Positions 44,730-54,845 of a stretch of DNA of 64,000 nucleotides are shown here, in pieces (position 1 is the first letter of the stretch; each line of letters starts with the position of its first letter). The translations under genes and the position numbers were made by a program. The notes beneath the pieces were generated by a model. That model saw only the letters and a program-made list of their open reading frames with translations, made no database searches and was not told the DNA's origin. This DNA is from DASWIG01 sp036397835 (GTDB lineage: Bacteria; Acidobacteriota; Thermoanaerobaculia; Multivoradales; J023): the NCBI GenBank assembly GCA_036397835.1, contig DASWIG010000794.1, positions 1 to 64,000 on the forward strand, written 5' to 3'.

Positions 44730-47700
44730 ATCTCGATCACCTCGCGTTCGACGATGGGAGACGGCAGGGAGGTTTCTTCCTCCAAGGGCGTCCAGCTCGC
44801 CGTTTGACTGCGATCGATGCTACCGCCCAAGAGCGAATGCAGCAGCAGGTCGCCATCTTCGAGGTCGAAGAGAGGGCGGATCGATTCGAAGCTCAGCGCG
44901 CCGACCGGACAAAGGCCGAGGTCCGCAGACGGAGCCGCGTCCTGCAGGAGTTGGATGATAGCTCCCGCTTCCAGCAGGCAGAAGTCCTTCGCCAGCTCCC
45001 CATAGATCGGTGCGACGGCGCTCAGCCGGCCGATCAGGAAGAGGGAAAAGGCGGCGCGATCGAAGGTCGGCCGGTTCGCTGGATGATGGAGATGGCGGTC
45101 GAGCTCGGCGCCGGGCGCCAGGACCACCAGCCGGTGGTCGTAAGGATGGCAATAACTGATGCCGGCCGGCAGCCCCTCCACTCGGCCGGGCTTACAGTGC
45201 AGATAGATCTGCACGGGATAGAGGCTGCCGGCCGAGGGGTAGAGGAGTTTGTAATTGCCGGCGACGGCGATCGGCCGCAAGTGAGCCAGCAGCTTGCCAA
45301 GCTGGATGCCGCCGACGGGGTCGTGCAGGAACTCCCGGTAGCTCTGACGCCGAAGGTAACGCCGCCGCAGACCGTCGTCCCCGATCGCTCCCAGAGCGAT
45401 ACTCGGCCGCCCTTCGTCGCCATGCCGCAGGCCCGCCAGGCGTCGCCTGAAGGCGTGCCGCTCGCCCAGATCGGTGATCAGCTCGAAGCTCGGCTGCCGT
45501 GACTCCTGCGGCGCAGTCCGCGGGTCGGCGCCGCTGTGGCGGAGCTCATTGTCGTAGGAGCGCACCACAGCGGCGATCGTGGGATCCTGGTAGAACTCGG
45601 CGACCCGGGGGCGGAAGCCGAGATCCCTGTTCAAACGGTTGGCCATCCGGATCAGGTCGACCGAGGTGGCCCCGAGCTCGAACAGGTTGGCCGATATGTC
45701 GATTCCGCCAACCCCAAGGACCTCGGCCACGATCGCGGCGAGGCGCCCGGCGATATGGGTATCGACGGCCGGCACCTCCGCCTCCGGCAGGTTGGCTGGC
45801 CTCGGGGTGGGCAGGGCTTTGCGGTCCACCTTGCCGTTGGGGGTGAGGGGTAGGGCATCGAGGTAGACGAAGAGCGCAGGCACCATGTACCGGGGCAGCT
45901 TCTGTCCCAAGAACTCGCGCACATCTGCCGGGCTCGGCGCCGGGCTCCCCTCGGCGACCAAGTAGCCGACCAAACGCTTCTGGCCTCGTTGCTCCCCGAG
46001 CGCCACCACCGCCGCCGCGAGCAAACCGGGGTGCTGGCCCAAGGCCGCCTCGACTTCTCCCAGCTCGACTCGATAACCCTGGATCTTGACCTGGTGGTCC
46101 TCGCGGCCCAGGAACTCGATGTTGCCGTCCGGTAGGTAGCGGCCCAGGTCCCCGGTACGATAGAGGCGCTCGCCGGTCTGAGCATGGGCGACGAAACTCG
46201 CCGCGGTCTTCTCTTCATCGCGCCAATAGCCCTTGGCGAGGCCTATGCCCGCGATGAACAGATGCCCAGGCACCCAGTCCGGACACGGCTCCAGCGCCTC
46301 GTTGAGCACATGGAAGCGCTGGTTCACCATCGGCTTGCCGTAGGGGATACTCAGCCACCCGGGATTTACCCGCCCGAGCGGGTAGAGAATCGACCAAATG
46401 GAAGCTTCGGTGGCGCCTCCTAGGCTTATCACTTCGATTTCCCCGAAAGTGGCGCGGATGCGGTCCGGGAGGTTGACCGGAATCCAATCGCCGCTCATCA
46501 GCACCAGCCGCAATGACCTCGGGGCCTGCGCTCGTATCTCTACGATGTACTCCACCAGCAGGTTCACCAGCGCCGGCACCGAGTTCCACACCGTCACCCG
46601 GTTGTCGGTGATGGACCGGGTCCACGGTGCCGGATCGCGGGCCGCCTGCGGCTCCGGGATGACCAGAGCCCCCCCCGCGGCCAGCAGCCCGAAAACATCC
46701 CAGACCGAAAGGTCAAAGCTCAAAGAAGAGATGGCAAAGACCCGGTCGCCGGGCCCTACGCCAAAACGCTCGTTGACGTCGAGGATGGTGTTGACCGCGC
46801 CACGGTGGTCGATCATCACTCCTTTGGGCAGGCCGGTCGAGCCTGAGGTGAAGATGACGTAGGCCAAGTCCTCGAGCCCCTGGATCGGCGGCAAGCTTGG
46901 AGGCTCTCCAGTTGGCTCCTCGTTCTCCACCGCGATGCTCTCGATCCCTGGCGGCCACTCGAGCTCGCGCTCCAGCCACGGCTGAGTCACCACCAGCTCG
47001 ACCTCCCCGCGCTCCAACAGGAGCCGTCGGCGCTCGCGGGGAAGCCCCGGGTCGACCGGCAGGTAAGCGGCCCCCGACGTCAGCACTCCGAGGACCGCCA
47101 CGATCTGCTGCCACCCGCTCTCCATGACCACCCCCACCAGGGTATTGGGCCGCGCCCCCAAGGTGCGCAGGCGGTGCCCGAGCCAACGGCTGCGCTTCTC
47201 CAACTCGCGATAGGTCAGGACCCTCCCGGCGGCAATGACCGCCGCTTGATCCGGCCGTACCGAGACCTGGTGCAGGAAAAGCTCGTGAAGCATCGCCCCC
47301 GGCAGCGGCCCCTCGGTGGCGTTGGCCTCCGACCGCCGGGCGATTTGAATGGCCGGAAGCCGGGATGCCATCCGTCGCTCCCAGAGGTCCTCGCCGTCCA
47401 CCGGCGGCTCGGCGAGCCGTTCGAGCAGCTCCCGAAATGAGCCGAACATGGCGTCGAGAAGGCCGGCGGGAAAGAGCTCGTCCACCGCATCCAGAACGAG
47501 CCTGAGGCCGCCGCTCTCCTCCATGACCTGCATGTCCAGCCAGACCTGGGGGGTCTGGGTGATCGCAAAGCTCACTTTCCCCTGGAAAGCCCGGGGGAGA
47601 AGCTCCCAGTCGGCGTCGGCCAAGTTGAGCGCGCTGGTGAAGACCACCGGCATGGTGACCGCCCGTTCGCTCCCGGAGGCGCGGGTAAGCTCCCGCAAGA

Positions 47701-50700
47701 CCTGCACGCCGCTGACCTCCCGGTGATCCAGATCCCGCCAAAGCTGCGTCTGGAGTCGCCGCGCCCGGTCGGCGAAGGAGCTGCTCGCCGAGGCGTCCAC
47801 ATCGAGCAAGGTCAGCGAGGTGAAGTCGCCGATCAACTCTTCGACCTGGGGGTGCAGGGGGAGGCGATTGAAGAGCGTCAGATTGAGAGTGAAGCGAGGG
47901 ATCTTGCTCCACCAGGCGAGTACCGCGGCATAGGCGGCCAGCGGCACGGTCGTGGCGGCCAGGCCGGCGCGTCCGGAGCGCTCTTTCAAGCGCGCCCAAA
48001 GTTCCGCGTCGAGGGAGCCCTGCCGGCGATGGAAGCGGGGGTTTCGTACCATCGACGGGTCGCGCGCGAGGGGCAGCTCGGGCGCAGGCGGAAGGTCGTC
48101 GAGGCGGTCCCGCCAATAGCGGAGCGAGCGCCGATACCGTTCCGAGCCGCGCAGGCTCAATTCCGCCAGGACGTAGTCACGGAAGGAGGGCCCGAGCGCG
48201 GGGAGCTCCGCCGTGGGATGGGTGTAGAGCTCGGCCAGATCGCGACCCAGGACATACAGGCTCCAGGCGTCGCCGATCAGCAAGTCGAAGCTCAGATGGA
48301 GCCGATGGCGGCCGCCGTCGAACCGGGAGACCCGGAGGTCGAACAGCGGCCAACGGTCGCTCGGCAGCACCTGATGGGACATCCGCTCGCGGATCGCATC
48401 CAGCTCGGCGGCGAGCGCTTTGGAGCTCTTGCCCGCGAAATCCACCACCTCGATGTCGTACGGCGGCACCGTCGGCAAGATCCGCTGCCGGCCTTCGACT
48501 TCGACCACGGCCCGCAGCATGTCGTGGCGCTCGATCAGGCGCCGCCAGGCCGAGGTCAGCCGGTCCATATCCAGGCCCTCACCATCGACCTCCAGATAGA
48601 TGTGAGTCGAGACGGAGCCCAGCTCGAAGTCGCCGCTGCGCCCTACCCAGTAGGCTTGTTGAATGTCGGTGAGCGGGAACGGAAGAAAGCGTTCCTCCGG
48701 AGCCGGCGTCAGGACCGGGAGCTCGACCCCTTCCACGGCGTCCGCGGCCGGACGCCGTTGCTCCAGCGCAGCTGCCTGTCCCGCCACGGTGGGGTTCGCG
48801 AACAGTGATTCCAGGGGAAGATCCACTCCCAGGGCACCCCGCAACCGGGTGGCCAGTCGGATGGCCTGGAGCGAGTCGCCGCCAAGCTCGAAGAAGTTGT
48901 CGTGGACACCCACCGCCTCGGCGCCGAGGACTTGACACCAGTAAGAGGCCAGTCGCTCCTCCATCGGGTCGCGGGGGGCCACAAAGGCCGGTTCCTCGCC
49001 TCGGACGACTTCCGGCGGCTCCAACGCCCGACGATCCACTCGTCCGCCGGCGGTTCGCGGCAGCTCCTCCAGCGCCACGAAAGCCGCGGGCAACATGAAC
49101 TCGGGGAGCGTGGCGGCCAGGAAGGCCCGCAGCTCGTCGTCGGAGGGTAAGGCCGGCTGCTGGGCAGGGACCAGGTATGCGACCAGGCGCACCGACCCCG
49201 GGCGCCGCTCGCCGGTCACTGCTCGGCAGCCCGCCACCGCCGCTTCCCGCACAGCAGGGTGCTCGCATAAGGCCGCTTCGACTCGTCCCAGCTCAACTCG
49301 GAAGCCGCGGATCTCGACCTGCTCATCCAGGCGGCCGAGCCACTCGAGGCGGCCGTCCGGGAGCAGGCGAGCCAGCTCTCCGGTCCCAACCGACTCGCCG
49401 TCGCCGAGGCCGGTGACGTAACGCAGCTCCCCCGGGATTCCCAGGGGCACCGGAACGAGGTTCGAATCGACGAGAACCGCCCGCAGCTCGCTCCCGGCGA
49501 GCGCTGTCGGGGCCTCGCCCGCGACCAGTCGGACGGGGCTGGGCTCGACCAGCAACTGATGCCGCTCGGCCACCGTCAACATCTCGATGTCTGCGAGACG
49601 CTGCCCCGGACTGGAGGCCAGACCAGCCATCAGGAGCAGGAAGTGACGCCCCAGACGGTCGAGGGTGGTGGAGTCATAGAGATCCGTGTTGTACTCCAGG
49701 AAGAAGCAAAAAGTGGTGCCGAGCGGGGCCATCATGCACATCAGGTCGTAGCGGGCCATCCCTTGCCGGCGGACAAAATGCTCGGGCACGAATTCTCCGT
49801 CGATCGGACCTCCGGCCCGGTAAAGGGCCTCCCAGGCGAAGGCGGTCTGAAAGAAGGGCTGTCGACTCGGCTCCCGAGGCACTTCCAGACGATCGATCAG
49901 GAGTGAGAGGGGGTAGTCGCGATGCTCGATCGCCCCCGCCACCACCTCTTGCGTTCGCGCCAGGAGCTGCCGCACGGTGGGATTACCGGAGAGGTCCGCC
50001 CGCAGGGCGAGAAGGTTGACGAAATTGCCCACCACCCGTTCGAACTCGGGCCGGCGCCCCCCCAGGGGAGATCCCACCACGAAGTCTTCCTGCCCCGTGT
50101 AGCGGCACAACAAAGTCTGGTACGCCGCCAGGGTGACCATGAAGAAGGTCACCCCTTCAGACCGTGCCAGATCCAGGAGCTGCTGGCGCAACGGCTCACT
50201 CACCTCGAAGCTGCGCAGGGCCCCGCGAAAGGTCTGTGCCGGCGGTCGTGGCCGATCGGTGGGCAGGTGGAGCGCTGGCGGGGCACCGCCGAGCTGTCGG
50301 CGCCAATAGGCCCAGTGCCCTTCACCCTCCTCGCCCTGGAGCTTCCCGGCCTGCCAGCGGACAAAATCGATGTACCGGACCGCCAGGGAAGGCAGGGAGG
50401 CTCGCCCGCCGAGCCTCTCCGCCTTGTAAAGCTCGCGCAACTCTTCGCTGAGAATCGCCGAGGAGACATCGTCAATGGCGATGTGATGGGCCACGATCAG
50501 AAAAGTGTGATTCTCTGCCGATCGCGTGCAGAGCTGCATCCGGATCGCGGGCCCGCGCTCGAGATCGAAGGGCCGGTGGACTTCCGTCGAGAGGGCCGCA
50601 TTCAGCTTGTCCGGGCTCCACGCGGAAGCATCCACCACTTCGAAAGCGACCTCCATGTAGGTCTGGACTCGCTGCACGGGTTCGTCCCTTTCCAAGGCGA

Positions 50701-50974
50701 AGGTGGTGCGCAACGCGGCGTGGCGATCGACCAAAGCCTGGAGGGCGCGGCGCAGCGCCGGCACGTCTATCGGGGAGCGGACCTGCCAGCACAGGATCTC
50801 GTTGTAGGCCGTGTTGTGCGGCGTCATCCAGTGTTGGACCCACAGCTCCCGTTGGCCATAAGAGAGGGGATGAGAGGTGGGGATGGTGCCGAGCTTCTCA
50901 CGCAGCAGCCGCGCGAGGTGCGCCCGCTTCTCTGTGAGCGAGGGTTCGGTTGCCGGTGTTGATGGAGAGCGCAT
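44726..50974 (-). CDS. NRPS: C-(truncated A)-T-Cy-A(Cys)-T-oxidase
   Basis: The 2082-residue protein accepts the polyketide chain. The first C has HHIAIDD near 163. The following A region (about 490-650) holds only motifs A6-A10, lacks the substrate-binding core, and its A10 has GGRVDR where active enzymes have the catalytic Lys. T1 Ser near 697. The heterocyclization domain has DLLIGD (DxxxxD) near 896. The A domain (core near 1418) gives DLWNLSLIWK with GGATEASIWS, a Cys-type code. T2 Ser near 1766. A C-terminal SagB/nitroreductase-like FMN oxidase (about 1810-2060) would oxidise thiazoline to thiazole. It starts 19 bases after the PKS gene. Confidence 0.9.
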   Translation of the reverse strand: MRSPSTPATEPSLTEKRAHLARLLREKLGTIPTSHPLSYGQRELWVQHWMTPHNTAYNEILCWQVRSPIDVPALRRALQALVDRHAALRTTFALERDEPVQRVQTYMEVAFEVVDASAWSPDKLNAALSTEVHRPFDLERGPAIRMQLCTRSAENHTFLIVAHHIAIDDVSSAILSEELRELYKAERLGGRASLPSLAVRYIDFVRWQAGKLQGEEGEGHWAYWRRQLGGAPPALHLPTDRPRPPAQTFRGALRSFEVSEPLRQQLLDLARSEGVTFFMVTLAAYQTLLCRYTGQEDFVVGSPLGGRRPEFERVVGNFVNLLALRADLSGNPTVRQLLARTQEVVAGAIEHRDYPLSLLIDRLEVPREPSRQPFFQTAFAWEALYRAGGPIDGEFVPEHFVRRQGMARYDLMCMMAPLGTTFCFFLEYNTDLYDSTTLDRLGRHFLLLMAGLASSPGQRLADIEMLTVAERHQLLVEPSPVRLVAGEAPTALAGSELRAVLVDSNLVPVPLGIPGELRYVTGLGDGESVGTGELARLLPDGRLEWLGRLDEQVEIRGFRVELGRVEAALCEHPAVREAAVAGCRAVTGERRPGSVRLVAYLVPAQQPALPSDDELRAFLAATLPEFMLPAAFVALEELPRTAGGRVDRRALEPPEVVRGEEPAFVAPRDPMEERLASYWCQVLGAEAVGVHDNFFELGGDSLQAIRLATRLRGALGVDLPLESLFANPTVAGQAAALEQRRPAADAVEGVELPVLTPAPEERFLPFPLTDIQQAYWVGRSGDFELGSVSTHIYLEVDGEGLDMDRLTSAWRRLIERHDMLRAVVEVEGRQRILPTVPPYDIEVVDFAGKSSKALAAELDAIRERMSHQVLPSDRWPLFDLRVSRFDGGRHRLHLSFDLLIGDAWSLYVLGRDLAELYTHPTAELPALGPSFRDYVLAELSLRGSERYRRSLRYWRDRLDDLPPAPELPLARDPSMVRNPRFHRRQGSLDAELWARLKERSGRAGLAATTVPLAAYAAVLAWWSKIPRFTLNLTLFNRLPLHPQVEELIGDFTSLTLLDVDASASSSFADRARRLQTQLWRDLDHREVSGVQVLRELTRASGSERAVTMPVVFTSALNLADADWELLPRAFQGKVSFAITQTPQVWLDMQVMEESGGLRLVLDAVDELFPAGLLDAMFGSFRELLERLAEPPVDGEDLWERRMASRLPAIQIARRSEANATEGPLPGAMLHELFLHQVSVRPDQAAVIAAGRVLTYRELEKRSRWLGHRLRTLGARPNTLVGVVMESGWQQIVAVLGVLTSGAAYLPVDPGLPRERRRLLLERGEVELVVTQPWLERELEWPPGIESIAVENEEPTGEPPSLPPIQGLEDLAYVIFTSGSTGLPKGVMIDHRGAVNTILDVNERFGVGPGDRVFAISSLSFDLSVWDVFGLLAAGGALVIPEPQAARDPAPWTRSITDNRVTVWNSVPALVNLLVEYIVEIRAQAPRSLRLVLMSGDWIPVNLPDRIRATFGEIEVISLGGATEASIWSILYPLGRVNPGWLSIPYGKPMVNQRFHVLNEALEPCPDWVPGHLFIAGIGLAKGYWRDEEKTAASFVAHAQTGERLYRTGDLGRYLPDGNIEFLGREDHQVKIQGYRVELGEVEAALGQHPGLLAAAVVALGEQRGQKRLVGYLVAEGSPAPSPADVREFLGQKLPRYMVPALFVYLDALPLTPNGKVDRKALPTPRPANLPEAEVPAVDTHIAGRLAAIVAEVLGVGGIDISANLFELGATSVDLIRMANRLNRDLGFRPRVAEFYQDPTIAAVVRSYDNELRHSGADPRTAPQESRQPSFELITDLGERHAFRRRLAGLRHGDEGRPSIALGAIGDDGLRRRYLRRQSYREFLHDPVGGIQLGKLLAHLRPIAVAGNYKLLYPSAGSLYPVQIYLHCKPGRVEGLPAGISYCHPYDHRLVVLAPGAELDRHLHHPANRPTFDRAAFSLFLIGRLSAVAPIYGELAKDFCLLEAGAIIQLLQDAAPSADLGLCPVGALSFESIRPLFDLEDGDLLLHSLLGGSIDRSQTASWTPLEEETSLPSPIVEREVIEI

Positions 50975-50993
50975 GTCTATAGCGGCGGATGAC

Positions 50994-53537
50994 TCATTTC
51001 CTCTTGGCGGCGCGCAAGAGCGAATCCACCTCGTCCTCGGTCAGCTCGTCGATCCTCGAGAGCCATCGACGAGCTTCGGCTTCGTCGAGATCTGAGGCTT
51101 TCGTCGGGGGTTGCGCCGGACCGGGTGCCTCGACGCCGAGTCCATCGAGGATCAGGTCGGTGAGATCGACCACGCTGTGGCCCTTCAGGATCCTCACGAC
51201 GGGGACGTCGACCCCCAGCTCGGCCTGCAACCAGTTGGTCAGCGAAAGCGCCATCATGGAGTCGAGTCCCAGCTTGTTGAGCGGCTTGCGAACCTCCAGG
51301 TTCTGTGGCGACAGTCCTAAGGTCCCGGCCACTCGGCTGCGCAGGTGATCCTCCAGCAGCCGGCGGCGGTCGGCGCAGCCGGCGGTCAGAAGCCCGCGTC
51401 GCGACAGCCTGCCAGGGCCTTCGCCGCTTGCGCCGCGCGCCTCGACGAGCGGCCGGGCGACCAGCGGATGGAGCTCTTCGGACGGCCGCACCTCCTCCGG
51501 TTTCGCACGGCGCTGGCGGCGCTCGATAATCACGCCCCGCGCCTCCAGCACCAGCCGGCCGTCCTCGGAGAAGAGCAGTGAGTCCCCTTCCCACGGTCCT
51601 TCCGGCGACTCCGGTCGCAGACGGGCGTGGCACCAGCCGGCGGTCTCGGGTTCGCCATACAGCCGCACGCTACCCAGAGCGACGCCCAGGTAAGTGTCGT
51701 CCAAGTCGACGCTCCCGCCATCTTCCGGCAGAGCGGCCAGCAGGACTTGAAAGCAGGCGTCGAGGAAGCCGAGGCGCACGTGGACGTTGCTCGCGGGGCT
51801 CATTGCCTCCGCCGGGGAGAGAAGCCCCAAGGCTTCCCCTGCCCGCCGCCAGAGCTGCGTCACCCCCTTGAGCGAAGGGCCGTACTCGAGGCCCCGGCGC
51901 TCCATCGCCCGGTAGTGCTCCGCTGCGGAGACGGCCTCCTCGCATCGGGCCTTGACTTCGTCGCGGGCGAGGAGCTCCGGCTCCGACGGCGCCTCCCGTG
52001 AAGGCTCGGGGCGGAGCGTAGCGCTGGCATGGAGTGTCCAAGGTGCCGTAGGTCGCGACCGCTGGGTGGGGCTCAAGACCCGGAAGGAGCCCCAATCGGG
52101 CAAATCGGAGCGCAGCACGACCTGGACGGTCACCGCCCCGTCGTCGGGGAGGACAAGCGCTCTCTCCAGTTTCAGACCCTCGATCTGATGAGCTCCTGGC
52201 CCGAACGCCGCGGCCGCCGCCGAGAGCGCCATCTCGAGGATTGCGGAGGCTGGCAGCACCGCCATCCCCTGGATCCGCTGGTCGCCCAAGAAGGGGAGAC
52301 GGCGAAGGTCGAGGTCTGTCTGCCAGAAGCAGGTGCTCGGCTCGACGGCCGACCTCAGCGATACACCCAGGAGCGGATGACCCGTCGCGCCGCGGCCGTC
52401 GGACGGCTCTCCGATTCCGCCGATCGTCGGCTGCGACTCGATCCAGAAGCTCTCGCGTTGCCAGGGATATGCCGGAAGGCGAACGCAGCGGCCTCCATCG
52501 GGATGGATCTTCTGCCAATTCACCGGATAGCCGGCGGTGTAAAGCCCCGCCAGAGAGGCCAGCATCGCGGCGCGCTCTCCCTCCTGACGCTTGAGGGAAC
52601 CGAATGCGACGGCCCCCCCGCCCCAATGCTGGAAGGTCGCTTCGAGCGAGCTCAAAACGATGGGATGGGGACTGATCTCGAGGAAAGTGTCGTATCCGCT
52701 GGCGAGCAGCCGCTGGACCGTCTCCGAGAAGAGCACCGGTGCCCGCAAGTTGCGCACCCAGTACTCGGCGCTGAGCTCCGCGCCGTCGATGGCATCGGCG
52801 GTGACGGTAGAATAGATCGGGACGGACGCAGAACGGGGCTGGAGCTCTTTGAGCTCGCGCAGCACGTCCTCGCGCAGCGGGTCCATCTGGGGACAGTGAG
52901 ACGCATAATCCACCCTGATAGGCCGGCAGAAAACCTCCCGACTGTCGAGCTCTTCCAGGATCTTCGCCACCGCCTCCGGCTCGCCGGAGAGCACCGTCGA
53001 CCGCGGGCTGGCGCTGACCGCCACCGAGACGCGATCCTCATAACCCGCCAGAGCGCTCCGGGCCTCTTCAGCCGAAAGCTCCACGGAGGCCATGGCCCCC
53101 CTTCCGCTGGCGGACTTCACCAAGCGGCTGCGGCGACAGATCAGGCGAGCTCCGTCCCCGATGGAGAGGGCGCCCGCCACCACTGCCGCCGCCACCTCCC
53201 CCAGGCTCTGACCGACGACTGCATCGGGTTCGACGCCCCACGACCGCCATAGGGCCGCCAGGGCCACCTCGATGGCGAGAATCGCGGGCTGGATCACATC
53301 GACCTGGTCGAGCCGGGAACGGCTTTGGTCGGCCGTGAGCTCATCGAGCAGCGACCACTCGACGTGGGGCTGCATCGCCCTCGCGGTGCGCTCGAGCGCT
53401 TCGCGAAAGGCGCTCTCGCTTTCCATGAGCTCGCACCCCATGCCGAGCCACTGGGATCCTTGCCCAGGGAATACGAAGACGAGCCGCGGCGGTTGAGACG
53501 TCGAGACAAAGCCACCTCTGTTGACCTTGATGTGCAT
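50994..53537 (-). CDS. PKS protein AT-DH(inactive)-ACP without KS
   Basis: The 847-residue protein has an acyltransferase (about 15-330) with GQSLGE near 109 and YASH near 211, the methylmalonyl-type signature. A DH-like domain (about 390-660) has GDQRIQG near 419, with Gln in place of the catalytic His, while the second-motif Asp remains (FLDACFQ near 594). The DH is therefore probably inactive. An ACP with GLDSMMAL near 758 follows, then an acidic tail. There is no KS or KR. The needed KS lies at the end of the FAAL-ACP-KS protein 7 kb upstream on the same strand, so the module is split. This is the first gene of the 38-kb operon. Confidence 0.88.
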   Translation of the reverse strand: MHIKVNRGGFVSTSQPPRLVFVFPGQGSQWLGMGCELMESESAFREALERTARAMQPHVEWSLLDELTADQSRSRLDQVDVIQPAILAIEVALAALWRSWGVEPDAVVGQSLGEVAAAVVAGALSIGDGARLICRRSRLVKSASGRGAMASVELSAEEARSALAGYEDRVSVAVSASPRSTVLSGEPEAVAKILEELDSREVFCRPIRVDYASHCPQMDPLREDVLRELKELQPRSASVPIYSTVTADAIDGAELSAEYWVRNLRAPVLFSETVQRLLASGYDTFLEISPHPIVLSSLEATFQHWGGGAVAFGSLKRQEGERAAMLASLAGLYTAGYPVNWQKIHPDGGRCVRLPAYPWQRESFWIESQPTIGGIGEPSDGRGATGHPLLGVSLRSAVEPSTCFWQTDLDLRRLPFLGDQRIQGMAVLPASAILEMALSAAAAAFGPGAHQIEGLKLERALVLPDDGAVTVQVVLRSDLPDWGSFRVLSPTQRSRPTAPWTLHASATLRPEPSREAPSEPELLARDEVKARCEEAVSAAEHYRAMERRGLEYGPSLKGVTQLWRRAGEALGLLSPAEAMSPASNVHVRLGFLDACFQVLLAALPEDGGSVDLDDTYLGVALGSVRLYGEPETAGWCHARLRPESPEGPWEGDSLLFSEDGRLVLEARGVIIERRQRRAKPEEVRPSEELHPLVARPLVEARGASGEGPGRLSRRGLLTAGCADRRRLLEDHLRSRVAGTLGLSPQNLEVRKPLNKLGLDSMMALSLTNWLQAELGVDVPVVRILKGHSVVDLTDLILDGLGVEAPGPAQPPTKASDLDEAEARRWLSRIDELTEDEVDSLLRAAKRK

Positions 53538-54182
53538 CTGGTCTTGAAACGGTCTGCGGGTGAGCGAGCCGCCTCATCCGCACGTTACCGAAAGCTCTCG
53601 ACTATAGCTCTGAGTCACGGGCACCGCACGAACGCCACCCTCCCCCTACCGGTGGGCATCAAGAGCCCGTCTTGCCTTCAGCGTACCACGGGTAACACAC
53701 CGGATCAACTATCGCCGATGAGTGTACGTGCATGCCTCGCTGCGGCCAGCGGCGACTCGCGGCTAGCTTCGCTGAAGCCGACGACGCCTCAGCGAGAAAT
53801 AGGCTTATTGCCATCTGACGATTGACGCGAAGCAGCGGTCGTGAGTGTTCGAGTATGCTGAGCAGCCAGAGATTGCTCCGCTCGCCAAAGATAGTTCCGC
53901 ATGCCGACTGTCGTCATCGATGCGTTCACACGGCCAAGATCGAAACGCCGTTCGCCCGCAGAGCTGACGGAGAGGCCGGTCGAGGCGCGGTCTGACGGTC
54001 TTGGCGCGGTCTGGCCGTCCCATCGCGCAACCTGACTCTTGCCACCGTCTGCGGGTGTGCTGTAAACTCGCGGGCGTCGGAGGAGAGTGGCGTCTCGGCA
54101 ACAGCAGCCGGCTCCGGTCGGTGCAGCAACGCCGGCGTCAGACCGTCGCGAGTCAACCCCAAGCCCTGGAGGAATCCCCACC
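53538..54182. other. Divergent intergenic region upstream of the PKS-NRPS operon
   Basis: About 645 bases between the PKS operon and the outer-membrane gene. TATAGT on the minus strand near 53608-53603 could be a -10 for the operon, but no good -35 is spaced from it. Short minus-strand frames at 53.8-54.2 kb have Arg/Ser-rich, shadow-like composition and no recognisable family. No RNA gene is seen. Confidence 0.4.
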
Positions 54183-54845
54183 ATGAAGGCAGTACGCATC
54201 GTCACCCTCATCGTGCTCTATTCAGCCCTCATCCAGCCAGCCACGGCCGCGGCGGAGGATCGTTGGAACATCCGCCTCTATGGGGCCATTCTGTTTTTCG
54301 ACGCTGGTCGGTCCGATGTCACGGAGTTCTTCGCCGCGGATATTACGAGCGGCTCGGAGCTCGGCGTCGGGGTCGGGGCCGAGTACCTGCTCACAAAGCG
54401 GTGGGGGGTGGAGGTCAACTTCCTTTTTTCCGCCGTAACTTTAGATTACAAGATCGAGTCGTTCCTTCCTCCCGAGATTCTGCCTTCCTATGAGACGGAA
54501 TTCGATATCGATTACCGGCCGATCACGCTTGGTCTGAATTATCATCTCACGCCTTCTTCCCGAGTCGATTTCTATCTAGGCCTGATGTACGCCTATGTCG
54601 ACTATGGAAGCGAGTTTATCCCGAACCCGATCGGCCCCCCCACGCCGGTGATCCTCAAAGACGACGACAGCGGCTGGGGAGCCCAGCTCGGCATCGACGT
54701 GCCGCTCGGAGAACAGGGCCGCGGGCCGTGGATTCTTGCCGCCACCGTGAAGTTCCACTCCTCGACAGTACACGAGCTGACGGAGCCCGACATCAGGTCC
54801 AACGACCTCGAGCTGGTGACCGTCGGGATCGGTCGCCGATTCTAG
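54183..54845 (+). CDS. OmpW-like outer-membrane beta-barrel protein
   Basis: The 220-residue protein has a signal peptide (MKAVRIVTLIVLYSALIQPATAAAEDRWN), alternating-polarity strands, a conserved GVGVGAEYLLTKRWGVEVNF segment typical of OmpW-type barrels, and a C-terminal Phe. GGAGGAA lies about 10 bases before the ATG. OmpW-like barrels pass small hydrophobic molecules. It is divergent from the PKS-NRPS operon, so a role in product passage is possible but unproved. Confidence 0.7.
   Translation: MKAVRIVTLIVLYSALIQPATAAAEDRWNIRLYGAILFFDAGRSDVTEFFAADITSGSELGVGVGAEYLLTKRWGVEVNFLFSAVTLDYKIESFLPPEILPSYETEFDIDYRPITLGLNYHLTPSSRVDFYLGLMYAYVDYGSEFIPNPIGPPTPVILKDDDSGWGAQLGIDVPLGEQGRGPWILAATVKFHSSTVHELTEPDIRSNDLELVTVGIGRRF

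Noticed and set aside
53789..54211. Minus-strand frames upstream of the PKS operon
   Set aside because: Shadow-like composition, no ribosome site and no recognisable domain; transposase remnants were considered but no DDE or zinc-finger motif is visible.
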